Source: Streptomyces mayonensis
Lineage (GTDB): Bacteria; Actinomycetota; Actinomycetes; Streptomycetales; Streptomycetaceae
Length of the DNA stretch: 64,000 nucleotides
Assembly (NCBI RefSeq): GCF_018982965.1
Contig: NZ_JACBYP010000024.1
Coordinates: 1-64,000, forward strand
Reading direction: 5' to 3'
A program made the position numbers and the translations under genes. Positions 20,907-29,236 of the stretch are shown in pieces. Under the pieces are notes generated by a model. That model was not told the DNA's origin and ran no database searches. It saw nothing but the letters and a program-made list of their open reading frames with translations. The stretch's first letter is position 1. Each line of letters begins with the position of its first letter.

Positions 20907-21401
20907 GTGACGATCGAGCCCAGGGGTGGCGACCGGACGATGGACGAGACCGGGCCCGCCGGGCCGCTGCCGTACGAGGGCGTCTGGCGGTTCACGGCCC
21001 CCGCCGTGGACGCCTCGGTTCCGCAGGCGCGGCACGCCGTGCGGGACCTGCTGCTGCGCCAGGGCGTCCCCGTCTCCGACGACGTGACGCAGGCCCTCCT
21101 GCTGATCGTCTCGGAACTGGTCACGAACGCGGTCCGGCACGCGGCAGTGGTGTCGCCGGAGCTCGCCGTCGAAGTGGCCGCCGGCCCCGAGTGGGTACGG
21201 GTGGCGGTGGAGGACGACCACCCCTACCGCCCGACCGCCCTGGAGACCGACCACGGGCGGACGGGCGGACGCGGGCTGCTCCTGGTCCGCGAGATCACCC
21301 GCGAGGCGGGCGGGGCCTGCGACGTGGCGCACACCGCGAGCGGCGGCAAGGTGATCTGGGCCGCCCTGCCGCTCAAGCACGCGCCCGGACGGGGCCTCTA
21401 G
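20907..21401 (+). CDS. RsbW-like ATP-binding protein (HATPase)
   Basis: Protein of about 164 aa with one GHKL-type ATPase domain. The N-box is IVSELVTNAVRHA and the G-region is HGRTGGRGLLLV, ending in GGKVIWAALPL. Streptomyces encode dozens of such proteins; they act as anti-sigma or anti-anti-sigma kinases or as partners of PP2C phosphatases. The start is uncertain: GTG at 20907 follows AGAGG closely, and ATG at 20940 is also possible. No sigma factor or antagonist gene is adjacent, so the partner is unknown. It converges on idi, 40 bp away. Confidence 0.85.
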   Translation: MTIEPRGGDRTMDETGPAGPLPYEGVWRFTAPAVDASVPQARHAVRDLLLRQGVPVSDDVTQALLLIVSELVTNAVRHAAVVSPELAVEVAAGPEWVRVAVEDDHPYRPTALETDHGRTGGRGLLLVREITREAGGACDVAHTASGGKVIWAALPLKHAPGRGL

Positions 21402-21441
21402 TTCCCACGTCCAGTCCCCACGTCCGGGCCGGTGCCGGGCC

Positions 21442-22035
21442 TCACCAGTCGGCGGAGGGGCCCGTCAGTTCGCGGACGGCCGGCCGGGCGGCGTCCAGCA
21501 CCGTCATGAACCAGGCCGAGAAGGCGTCCTGCGCATGCCGTTCGGCCAGTTCGGCCGGGGAGACGAAGGCCGCCTCGGCCACCTCCTCCGGATCCGGGCG
21601 CAGTTCGGCCTGGACGAGGCCGACGAACAAATGGTTGTACTCCTGCTCGACCAGCCCGGAGTCCGGGTCGGGGTGGTTGTAGCGCACCGTGCCCGCCTCG
21701 GCGAGCAGCGACGGCGAGACGCCCAGCTCCTCGTACGTCCGCCGGGCCGCCGCCGCGAACGGTGCCTCGCCGGGGTAGGGATGACCGCAGCAGGTGTTGG
21801 ACCACACGCCGGGGGAGTGGTACTTGCCCAGCGCCCGCTGCTGGATCAGCAGCCGCCCCCGCTCGTCGAAGAGGAACACCGAGAACGCGCGGTGCAGCTG
21901 CCCCGGTGGCTGGTGCGCGGAGAGCTTCTCCGCGGTGCCGATCGTCACGCCGTTCTCGTCGACCAGTTCCAGCAAAATCGCGTCTGCGGTGCCGTTCGAC
22001 GAACTGTGCGTCGCGGTGGCAGGAGTGATCGGCAT
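21442..22035 (-). CDS. idi: Isopentenyl-diphosphate delta-isomerase, type 1
   Basis: Interconverts IPP and DMAPP, supplying isoprenoid building blocks. It is 197 aa and nearly identical by eye to S. coelicolor Idi as I remember it. The Nudix-fold active site is clear: Cys in WSNTCCGHP, the metal-binding His residues, the Nudix-like RRTYEELG helix and the second metal Glu in VEQEYNHLFVG. I chose the ATG at 22035 because GAAGG lies 6 nt upstream; the ATG at 22041 would abut that site. It lies 9 kb from the hopanoid cluster, which has dxs and ispG, so it likely balances the prenyl pool feeding that pathway. Confidence 0.96.
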   Translation of the reverse strand: MPITPATATHSSSNGTADAILLELVDENGVTIGTAEKLSAHQPPGQLHRAFSVFLFDERGRLLIQQRALGKYHSPGVWSNTCCGHPYPGEAPFAAAARRTYEELGVSPSLLAEAGTVRYNHPDPDSGLVEQEYNHLFVGLVQAELRPDPEEVAEAAFVSPAELAERHAQDAFSAWFMTVLDAARPAVRELTGPSADW

Positions 22036-22457
22036 ACCCATCCTTCACATCGGTCCTCGCGCCCCAAGTGTGCCGTACCGGTCCGGCACTCCCGGCACTT
22101 CCCGGCACGCCCGCATGTCCCGTGTGCCCGCAGGGGCGGCCGGACGTGACCGGTCGGACACCGAGGAAGGGCTCCGAAGGGTGAGCGTGCCCGGCGCCGC
22201 CGTCCGGGAACCGTCCGGCACACGGCCGGGGTGAAAGCCGGGGGAGGCCGGTGGTGAACGGACGGCGGACCGCAGCACCCGACGGCGCACCCCGGCGCCC
22301 GCGCGCCCCAGGCGCCCGCGACGTTCCGTCCCTGCGCCGGGCGACGTCCCGTCCCTGCGCCCGCGACGCCTCCGCCCCTGAGCCCTCGCTCAGCCCCTTG
22401 CCCTCACGCCCCCCTCTCGCCCCCTCGCTCAGCCGCTCAGCCGCCCCGCGCCCCCGC
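22036..22457. other. Gene-free region upstream of idi
   Basis: A 422-bp stretch that is C-rich on the plus strand, with many short direct repeats around CCGTCCCTGCGCC and CCCTCGCTCAGCC (22325-22440). No conserved ORF on either strand. It should hold the idi promoter and the 3-prime end of the metal transporter transcript; I see no convincing hairpin. Confidence 0.5.
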
Positions 22458-23396
22458 TCAACGGCACAGCCGCGCCTCGTGCTCCGCGTGACCGCCGGGC
22501 TCCAGCTGGAAGGTGCAGTGCTCCACGTCGAAGTGGTCGCCCAGGCACCCCTGCAGTTCGTGGAGCATCTTCTCGTGGCCGATCGCGCTGAGCGCCTCGC
22601 CGCTCACCACCACGTGCGCCGACAGCACCGGCATGCCCGAGGTGATCGTCCAGGCGTGCAGGTCGTGCACGTCCTCGACCCCGTCGAGTGCCAGTATGTG
22701 GGCCCGAACCTCGGCGATGTCCACGCCCTTGGGCGCCGCCTCCAGCAGCACGTCCAGGGTCTCGCGCAGCAGCCGCCAGGTGCGCGGCACGATCATCAGG
22801 CCGATCACCAGGGAGGCGACCGGGTCGGCGGGCTGCCAGCCGGTGGCCAGGATCACCAGCGCCGACACGATCACCGCCAGGGAACCCAGCGCGTCCGCCG
22901 CCACCTCCAGGAAGGCGCCCCGCACGTTCAGGCTCTCCTTCTGCCCCCGCATCAGCAGCGTCAGGGAGATCATGTTCGCCACCAGGCCGATCGCTCCGAA
23001 GACCACGGTCAGGCCGCCCGCCGTGTCGGCCGGTGTGACGAACCGCTCGACCGCCTCGTACAGCACGTAGCCGCCGACACCGAGCAGCAGCAGGCAGTTG
23101 GCCAGGGCCGCCAGGATCTCGGCGCGGGCGTAGCCGAATGTGCGGCGGTCGCTCGCCGGGCGGCTCGCGAAGTGGACGGCCAGCAGCGCCATGCCGAGCC
23201 CCAGCGCGTCCGTCGCCATGTGCGCGGCGTCGGCGATCAGCGCCAGCGAGTCGGCGAGGACCCCGCCGACGATCTCGACGACCATGACGGTGAGGGTGAT
23301 CGCCAGCGCCACCCGGAGCCTGCCGCGGTACGCGGCGGTCGCCGTGCCGCCGGCGTGCGCCCCGTGCGCATGCCCGTGATCGTGCCCAGCCCCCAT
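22458..23396 (-). CDS. Cation diffusion facilitator metal exporter
   Basis: CDF-family zinc (or cobalt/cadmium) efflux protein of 312 aa. It starts with a His-rich metal-binding tail (alternating HDHGHAHGAH), then six membrane segments with the paired sites ADAAHMATD in segment 2 and EVAADALGS in segment 5. The HxxxD arrangement in both favours zinc. A cytoplasmic C-terminal ferredoxin-like domain (VEDVHDLHAWTITSG) follows. It is divergent from the polyol-phosphate cluster across a 480-bp gap with a long palindrome. Regulation by a metal sensor is plausible, but no sensor gene is next to it. Confidence 0.92.
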   Translation of the reverse strand: MGAGHDHGHAHGAHAGGTATAAYRGRLRVALAITLTVMVVEIVGGVLADSLALIADAAHMATDALGLGMALLAVHFASRPASDRRTFGYARAEILAALANCLLLLGVGGYVLYEAVERFVTPADTAGGLTVVFGAIGLVANMISLTLLMRGQKESLNVRGAFLEVAADALGSLAVIVSALVILATGWQPADPVASLVIGLMIVPRTWRLLRETLDVLLEAAPKGVDIAEVRAHILALDGVEDVHDLHAWTITSGMPVLSAHVVVSGEALSAIGHEKMLHELQGCLGDHFDVEHCTFQLEPGGHAEHEARLCR

Positions 23397-23501
23397 GAGA
23401 AAGCCGCCTCCCTGTCCGTCCGGCGCCGTGTCCGGAGGCCAAGTGAACTACGGGTAGGGGGTATCGGGCAACGCGGCACTGAACACCGTTGTCATGTGCT
23501 C

Positions 23502-23528
23502 TGACCTGCGAAAACGTTATGCAGGTCA
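23502..23528. promoter_or_regulatory. 27-bp palindrome, candidate operator
   Basis: TGACCTGC (23502-23509) and GCAGGTCA (23521-23528) are perfect inverted arms around an 11-bp centre containing AACGTT. It lies 106 bp upstream of the CDF start and about 350 bp upstream of the CDP-alcohol transferase gene. Such symmetry suggests a dimeric repressor site; a terminator is less likely because the centre is AT-rich and it follows no gene end. Confidence 0.45.
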
Positions 23529-23875
23529 CGGCCTTGGCGAGCGCCGTGCGGGCAATGTGGAAGCTTTTATTCCGCCAGGTGGGCGACCGGACGGGCAAGG
23601 GCCCGCCCCGAGCGGGTGCGGGTATCAGCGGCCCCGGGCGATGCCCGTGATGCCCGGTCTGGGAGCGCGGTTTGTCGGGCGGGCCCCGGATCCACGATGA
23701 TGATCGCGGCAAAGGCGGGTCCAAGTGACGTCGACCGACCGTGAAACGGGCGGTGAACACGGTGTTCCGGGCATCCGATACCCTCTGCCGACACGATGCC
23801 CGGGTGCCGCAGGCAAGGGCGCTCCACCATGCACAGGCCCGACGTCCTGACGTCGGCACCAGGAAGTGAGTTCGG

Positions 23876-25702
23876 TTGCCGACCGCCATCCTCACCGGTC
23901 AGCCGGTCCCCGGTTCGTCGATCGAGGGCGAACTGCGGTCCCTGGGTTTCGACGTACGCCCCGCAACCGGTACCGCCGACACCGAGACCCTGCTGGCCCG
24001 GGTCCCGGCCGCGGACCGGGTCGCCGTGGTCGACGCCCGCCTCGTCGGCCACCGGCACGCCCTGCGCCTCGGACTCACCGACCCGCGCTTCCCGCTCGCC
24101 GCCATCCCGGGCGCCGTCACCGCCCAGCCGGCGGCCCGCCGGGAGCTGACCCGCGCGATGGCCCGGGAGAACTCCGCGGGGGGCGGCACCGCCCTCGACG
24201 TCGACAGCCTCGCCGACCGGATCGCCGCCGCCCTCGACGCCGACGGCGCCGCCGTGCACCGCCCCGAGCTCGGCACCCTCGTCGCCGCCGTCCCCACCGA
24301 CCCGCAGGCCCGCAACGAGGCACGGCAGGCCGTCGCCGCCGTCGACGACGAGGCCGTGCGCCTGAAGTCGGCGGTCAAGGCCCGCGACGGCTTCGTGACG
24401 ACCTTCTTCATCAGCCCCTACTCCCGCTACCTCGCCCGCTGGTGCGCGGGGCGCGGCCTGACGCCCAACCAGGTCACCACCGCCTCGCTCGCCACCGCGC
24501 TCGTGGCGGCGGGCTGCGCGGCCACCGGCACCCGGGCCGGTTTCGTCGCCGCCGGAGTCCTGCTCGTCGGCTCCTTCGTGCTCGACTGCGCCGACGGACA
24601 GCTCGCCCGCTACTCCCTGCAGTACTCCACGCTCGGCGCCTGGCTCGACGCCACCTTCGACCGGGCCAAGGAGTACGCCTACTACGCGGGACTCGCCGTG
24701 GGTGCCGCCCGCGGCGGCGACGACGTGTGGGCACTGGCCCTGGGCGCGATGATCCTCCAGGCCTGCCGGCACGTCGTCGACTTCTCCTTCAACGAGGCGA
24801 ACCTCGACAGCGAGGCCGTCGCCATAGGAACCAGCCCCACCGCGGCCCTCTCCCACCGGCTCGACACCGTCGGCTGGACCGTCTGGCTGCGCCGCATCAT
24901 CGTCCTGCCGATCGGCGAGCGGTGGGCCATAATCGCCGTCCTCACGGCGGTCGCCACCCCCCGGATCACCTTCTGCGCACTGCTGATCGCCTGCGCCTTC
25001 GCCGCCGTCTACACCACCGCGGGCCGCGTCCTGCGCTCGCTGACCCGCCGGGCCACCCGGACCGGCCGCGCGGCGAAGGCGCTCGCCGACCTCGCCGACT
25101 CCGGCCCGCTCGCCGAGGCCGCCGCCCAGCGGCTCGGGACGACCGCGCGCCGGCTGCCCGGCCTCGCCGCCCCCGGCCTCGCCCTGCTCGGCGGCGGTGC
25201 CGTCGTCGCGGCGGCGGCGCTCACCGACTTCGGCAGCCCCTGGCCCGTGGCCGGCGCGCTCGTGTACGCCGCGGCGTCCGCCCTCGCCGTCGCCCGGCCC
25301 CTCACGGGCGCCCTCGACTGGCTGGTGCCGCCCTTCTTCCGCGCCGCCGAGTACGGCACGGTCCTGGCACTGGCGGCCACATCCGACGTGAACGGGGCGC
25401 TTCCGGCGGCTTTCGGGCTGGTGGCCGCGGTCGCCTACCATCACTACGACACGGTCTACCGCATCCGCGGCGGCGCGGGGGCGCCGCCGCGGTGGCTGGT
25501 CCGGACGGTCGGGGGGCACGAGGGCCGCACGCTGGTGATCACCGTGCTCGCCGTGCTGCTCACCGCCCCGCAGTTCAAGGTCGCGCTCACGGCTTGTGCC
25601 GTGGCCGTGGCACTCGTGGTGCTCGTGGAGAGCATCCGCTTCTGGGTCGCCGCCCACCAGGTCGGCGCACCCGCCGTACACGACGAAGGAGAACCCGCAT
25701 GA
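23876..25702 (+). CDS. CDP-alcohol phosphotransferase, three-part membrane protein (DUF5941 C-terminus)
   Basis: A 608-aa protein heading a seven-gene cluster. Residues 1-170 form a soluble domain I do not recognise firmly. Residues about 178-360 form a CDP-alcohol phosphotransferase domain with the complete motif D237-xx-D240-G-xx-A-R245-x8-G254-xxx-D258-xxx-D262, expected to move a phospho-alcohol from CDP to an acceptor. The C-terminal 200 residues are further membrane segments resembling DUF5941. The start is a TTG at 23876 with AGGAAG about 9 nt upstream; no better in-frame start exists. The stop overlaps the next ATG by 4 bp (ATGA), so they are translationally coupled. Donor and acceptor are unknown. 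Confidence 0.85.
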   Translation: MPTAILTGQPVPGSSIEGELRSLGFDVRPATGTADTETLLARVPAADRVAVVDARLVGHRHALRLGLTDPRFPLAAIPGAVTAQPAARRELTRAMARENSAGGGTALDVDSLADRIAAALDADGAAVHRPELGTLVAAVPTDPQARNEARQAVAAVDDEAVRLKSAVKARDGFVTTFFISPYSRYLARWCAGRGLTPNQVTTASLATALVAAGCAATGTRAGFVAAGVLLVGSFVLDCADGQLARYSLQYSTLGAWLDATFDRAKEYAYYAGLAVGAARGGDDVWALALGAMILQACRHVVDFSFNEANLDSEAVAIGTSPTAALSHRLDTVGWTVWLRRIIVLPIGERWAIIAVLTAVATPRITFCALLIACAFAAVYTTAGRVLRSLTRRATRTGRAAKALADLADSGPLAEAAAQRLGTTARRLPGLAAPGLALLGGGAVVAAAALTDFGSPWPVAGALVYAAASALAVARPLTGALDWLVPPFFRAAEYGTVLALAATSDVNGALPAAFGLVAAVAYHHYDTVYRIRGGAGAPPRWLVRTVGGHEGRTLVITVLAVLLTAPQFKVALTACAVAVALVVLVESIRFWVAAHQVGAPAVHDEGEPA

Positions 25703-26451
25703 TCGGCCTCGTGCTGGCGGCCGGCGCCGGCCGGCGTCTGCGTCCCTACACCGACACCCTGCCCAAGGCACTGGTGCCGGTCGGCCCCGAGGGGGCGGAG
25801 GACAGCATCACGGTCCTCGACCTGACCCTGGCGAACTTCGCCGAGGTCGGCCTGACCGAGGTCGGGATCATCGTCGGCTACCGCAAGGAGGCCGTGTACG
25901 AGCGCAAGGAGGCGCTGGAGCAGAAGTACGGCGTCAAGCTCACCCTGATCGACAACGACAAGGCCGAGGAGTGGAACAACGCCTACTCCCTGTGGTGCGG
26001 CCGCGGCGCTCTCGAGGACGGCGTGATCCTCGCCAACGGCGACACCGTGCACCCGGTCTCCGTCGAGAAGACCCTGCTCGCCGCCCGCGGCGACGGCAAG
26101 AAGATCATCCTCGCCCTCGACACGGTGAAGAACCTCGCCGACGAGGAGATGAAGGTCGTCGCCGCCCCCGACAAGGGTGTGCAGCGCATCACCAAGCTGA
26201 TGGACCCGGCCGAGGCCACCGGCGAGTACATCGGCGTCACCCTCATCGAGGGCGAGGCCGCCGCCGACCTGGCCGACGCGCTGAAGGCCACCTTCGAGCG
26301 CGACCCGCAGCTGTACTACGAGGACGGCTACCAGGAGCTCGTCAACCGCGGCTTCAAGGTCGACGTCGCCCCGATCGGCGACGTCAAGTGGGTCGAGATC
26401 GACAACCACGACGACCTCGCCAAGGGCAGGGAGATCGCGTGCCTGTACTGA
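25699..26451 (+). CDS. LicC-like sugar/alcohol-phosphate nucleotidyltransferase
   Basis: A 250-aa NTP transferase. The N-terminus has the nucleotide-binding LAAGAGRRLRPYTDTLPKAL signature. NNAYSLW and the ending VEIDNHDDLAKGREI are typical of the phosphocholine-cytidylyltransferase (LicC) subgroup rather than of hexose-1-phosphate transferases. With two CDP-alcohol transferases and a glycerol-1-phosphate-dehydrogenase-like gene adjacent, it probably makes a CDP-alcohol, perhaps CDP-glycerol, from CTP; this is inference. ATGA coupling with the gene before and a 13-bp overlap with the gene after indicate an operon. Confidence 0.85.
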   Translation: MIGLVLAAGAGRRLRPYTDTLPKALVPVGPEGAEDSITVLDLTLANFAEVGLTEVGIIVGYRKEAVYERKEALEQKYGVKLTLIDNDKAEEWNNAYSLWCGRGALEDGVILANGDTVHPVSVEKTLLAARGDGKKIILALDTVKNLADEEMKVVAAPDKGVQRITKLMDPAEATGEYIGVTLIEGEAAADLADALKATFERDPQLYYEDGYQELVNRGFKVDVAPIGDVKWVEIDNHDDLAKGREIACLY

Positions 26452-27500
26452 CGAGGCTCATTCCGTCGCCGGTCGTCGTGGACATCCGCGCGGGTGCCCT
26501 CGACGACCTGGGGGACGTGCTCGCCGACGAGCGCATCTCCCACTCGGGCAAGCTCGCCGTGGCCGTCAGCGGCGGCTCCGGTGCCCGGCTGCGCGAGCGC
26601 GTCGCCCCGTCCCTGCCCGGCGCCGACTGGTTCGAGGTCGGCGGCGGCACCCTGGACGACGCGATCAAGCTGGCCGGTGCCATGAAGGGCGGCCACTACG
26701 ACGCGGTCGTCGGTCTCGGCGGCGGCAAGATCATCGACTGCGCCAAGTTCGCCGCGGCACGCGTCGGACTGCCACTGGTCGCCGTGCCCACCAACCTGGC
26801 GCACGACGGTCTGTGCTCGCCGGTCGCCACCCTCGACAACGACGCGGGCCGCGGCTCCTACGGCGTACCGAACCCGATCGCCGTCGTGATCGACCTGGAC
26901 GTCATCCGCGCCGCCCCGGCCCGCTTCGTGCGCGCCGGCATCGGCGACGCCGTCTCCAACGTCTCCGCGATCGCGGACTGGGAGCTGGCCAACCGGGTCA
27001 AGGGCGAGCGCATCGACGGCCTGGCCGCCGCGATGGCCCGCCAGGCCGGCGAGGCCGTGCTCCGCCACCCCGGCGGCATCGGCGACAACGAGTTCCTCCA
27101 GGTGCTGGCCGAGGCGCTGGTCCTCAGCGGCATCGCCATGTCGGTCTCCGGCGACTCGCGGCCGTCCTCGGGCGCCTGCCACGAGATCAACCACGCCTTC
27201 GACCTCCTCTTCCCCGAGCGCGCGGCCGCCCACGGCGAGCAGTGCGGGATGGGCGCGGCCTTCGCGATGTACCTGCGCGGGGCCCACGAGGAGTCCGTCC
27301 ACATGGCCGAGGTGCTGCGCCGGCACGGTCTCCCGGTCCTGCCGGAGGAGATCGGATTCACGCCCGGGGAGTTCGTCCGGGCCGTGGAGTTCGCCCCGCA
27401 GACCCGCCCGGGCCGCTACACGATCCTCGAGCACCTCGACCTGAAAACCAACCAGATCAAGGACCTGTACGCCGACTATGTCAAGGCCATCGGTAGCTGA
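26439..27500 (+). CDS. sn-Glycerol-1-phosphate dehydrogenase-like (iron-containing alcohol dehydrogenase family)
   Basis: A 353-aa NAD(P)-dependent, metal-dependent dehydrogenase of the EgsA/AraM type. Visible are the nucleotide-binding GLGGGKIIDCAKFAA, the PTNLAHDGLCSPVA segment typical of glycerol-1-phosphate dehydrogenases, and metal ligands in SSGACHEINHAF and AAHGEQCG plus an upstream Asp. The family reduces DHAP to sn-glycerol-1-phosphate, the archaeal-handed glycerol phosphate; other polyol phosphates are possible. The start is the GTG at 26439, 13 bp inside the previous gene. It also overlaps the next gene by 23 bp. No phosphonate genes (PEP mutase) are nearby, so a phosphonoacetaldehyde-reductase role is unlikely. 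Confidence 0.82.
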   Translation: MPVLTRLIPSPVVVDIRAGALDDLGDVLADERISHSGKLAVAVSGGSGARLRERVAPSLPGADWFEVGGGTLDDAIKLAGAMKGGHYDAVVGLGGGKIIDCAKFAAARVGLPLVAVPTNLAHDGLCSPVATLDNDAGRGSYGVPNPIAVVIDLDVIRAAPARFVRAGIGDAVSNVSAIADWELANRVKGERIDGLAAAMARQAGEAVLRHPGGIGDNEFLQVLAEALVLSGIAMSVSGDSRPSSGACHEINHAFDLLFPERAAAHGEQCGMGAAFAMYLRGAHEESVHMAEVLRRHGLPVLPEEIGFTPGEFVRAVEFAPQTRPGRYTILEHLDLKTNQIKDLYADYVKAIGS

Positions 27501-28257
27501 ACTACGCCCGGTCGTCCATCCCGCGGGAGTCAAGGACCGGCGCAGCGGTGAGCACTGGGCGGGACGCCTCTACATGCGTGAGGTCTCGCTGCGGATCGAC
27601 CGCTACCTGGTGAACACCAGGATCACCCCCAACCAGCTCACGTACCTGATGACCGTCTGCGGCGTCCTGGCCGCCCCGGCACTGCTCGTGCCGGGCATAC
27701 CGGGCGCCGTGCTCGGCGTCGTCGCGGTCCAGCTCTACCTGCTGCTGGACTGCGTCGACGGGGAGATCGCCCGCTGGAAGAAGCAGTACTCGCTCGGCGG
27801 CGTCTACCTGGACCGGGTCGGCGCCTACCTCACCGACGCCGCCGTCCTGGTCGGCCTCGGCCTGCGCGCCGCCGACCTCTGGGGCACCGGCCGCATCGAC
27901 TGGCTGTGGGCCTTCCTCGGCACCCTGGCCGCGCTCGGCGCCATCCTCATCAAGGCCGAGACCGACCTGGTGGGCGTCGCCCGGCACCAGGCCGGCATGG
28001 AGCCGGTCAAGGAGGCCGCCTCCGAGATCCGCTCCTCCGGCATGGCACTGGCCCGCCGGGCCGCCGGGGCGCTCAAGTTCCACCGGCTGATCCTCGGCAT
28101 CGAGGCGTCCCTGCTGATCCTCGTCCTCGCCATCGTCGACCAGGCGCGCGGCGACCTGTTCTTCACCCGCCTCGGCACCGCCGTACTCGCCGGCATCGCG
28201 CTGCTGCAGACGCTGCTGCACCTGGTGTCCGTCCTCGCCTCCAGCAGGCTGAAGTGA
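27478..28257 (+). CDS. Second CDP-alcohol phosphotransferase family protein, atypical active site
   Basis: A 259-aa membrane protein with about six hydrophobic segments. It has most of the CDP-alcohol phosphotransferase signature: D91-xx-D94-G-xx-A-R99-x8-G108-xxx-D112. The eighth position, normally the fourth Asp proposed as catalytic base, is Ala116; the next acidic residue is Asp120. It may therefore use another base, or bind substrate without turnover. The PNQLTY segment before the motif is normal for the family. It overlaps the dehydrogenase gene by 23 bp and the glycosyltransferase gene by 4 bp (GTGA). Probably partners the larger transferase or acts on its product. Confidence 0.85.
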   Translation: MSRPSVAELRPVVHPAGVKDRRSGEHWAGRLYMREVSLRIDRYLVNTRITPNQLTYLMTVCGVLAAPALLVPGIPGAVLGVVAVQLYLLLDCVDGEIARWKKQYSLGGVYLDRVGAYLTDAAVLVGLGLRAADLWGTGRIDWLWAFLGTLAALGAILIKAETDLVGVARHQAGMEPVKEAASEIRSSGMALARRAAGALKFHRLILGIEASLLILVLAIVDQARGDLFFTRLGTAVLAGIALLQTLLHLVSVLASSRLK

Positions 28258-29138
28258 GCGGGGCCATGAAGGTCGGCGCGGTCGTCATCACGATGGGCAA
28301 CCGTCCCGAGGAACTGCGTGCCCTGCTCGACTCGGTCGCCAAGCAGGACGGCGACCCGGTCCAGGTGGTCGTGGTCGGCAACGGCGCGCCCGTCCCGGAG
28401 GTCCCGGACGGCGTGCGCACCGTCGAACTGCCCGAGAACCTGGGCATCCCCGGCGGCCGCAACGTCGGCATCGAGGCCTTCGGCCCGGACGGACGGGACG
28501 TCGACGTCCTGCTCTTCCTCGACGACGACGGCCTCCTCGCCCGCACCGACACGGCCGAGCTGTGCCGGGAGGCGTTCGCGGCCGACGACGAGCTGGGCAT
28601 CATCAGCTTCCGCATCGCCGACCCGGACACCGGCGAGACCCAGCGCCGGCACGTGCCGCGGCTGCGCGCGTCCGACCCGATGCGCTCCTCCCGGGTCACC
28701 ACCTTCCTCGGCGGCGCCAACGCCGTACGCACCCGCGTCCTCGCCCAGGTCGGCGGGCTGCCGGACGCCTTCTTCTACGCCCACGAGGAGACCGACCTCG
28801 CCTGGCGGGCCCTCGACGGGGGCTGGATGATCGACTACCGGTCGGACATGGTGCTCAACCACCCCACGACCGCCCCCTCCCGGCACGCCGTCTACCACCG
28901 CATGGTCGCCCGCAACCGCGTCTGGCTCGCCCGCCGCAACCTCCCCGCGCTCCTGATCCCGGTCTACCTCGGCGTCTGGATGCTGCTGACCCTGCTGCGC
29001 CGCCCCTCGCGGCCTGCGCTGAAGGCCTGGTTCGGCGGTTTCCGCGAGGGCTGGTCGACCCCGTGCGGCCCCCGCCGGCCCATGAGGTGGCGTACGGTGT
29101 GGCGGCTGACCCGGCTGGGCCGGCCCCCGGTGATCTGA
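28254..29138 (+). CDS. Family 2 glycosyltransferase
   Basis: A cytoplasmic-face GT-A glycosyltransferase of about 294 aa. The N-terminus VGAVVITMGNRPEELRALL begins the Rossmann half. LPENLGIPGGRNVG is the nucleotide-sugar loop, LLFLDDDGLL holds the metal-binding DxD, and YAHEETDLAWRAL carries the acceptor-side ED motif. The C-terminus has a hydrophobic stretch (LIPVYLGVWMLLTLL) that may anchor it. The GTG at 28254 gives a GTGA overlap with the upstream stop and has AGCAGG 5 nt ahead; ATG at 28266 is the alternative. It presumably adds a sugar to the lipid or polymer made by its neighbours. Confidence 0.87.
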   Translation: MSGAMKVGAVVITMGNRPEELRALLDSVAKQDGDPVQVVVVGNGAPVPEVPDGVRTVELPENLGIPGGRNVGIEAFGPDGRDVDVLLFLDDDGLLARTDTAELCREAFAADDELGIISFRIADPDTGETQRRHVPRLRASDPMRSSRVTTFLGGANAVRTRVLAQVGGLPDAFFYAHEETDLAWRALDGGWMIDYRSDMVLNHPTTAPSRHAVYHRMVARNRVWLARRNLPALLIPVYLGVWMLLTLLRRPSRPALKAWFGGFREGWSTPCGPRRPMRWRTVWRLTRLGRPPVI

Positions 29139-29236
29139 CAAGCTCGTACCCGAGAGCGTTCCGGCCCCGTCCGGGGCGACAGGTCCGTGCCGGGCCCGCG
29201 CGGCCGGGCATTTTTCGAAGACGAAAGTTTCCACCA

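Noticed and set aside
26439-27500. Phosphonate-pathway alcohol dehydrogenase
   Set aside because: The glycerol-1-phosphate dehydrogenase motifs fit better, and no PEP mutase or phosphonopyruvate decarboxylase gene is nearby.
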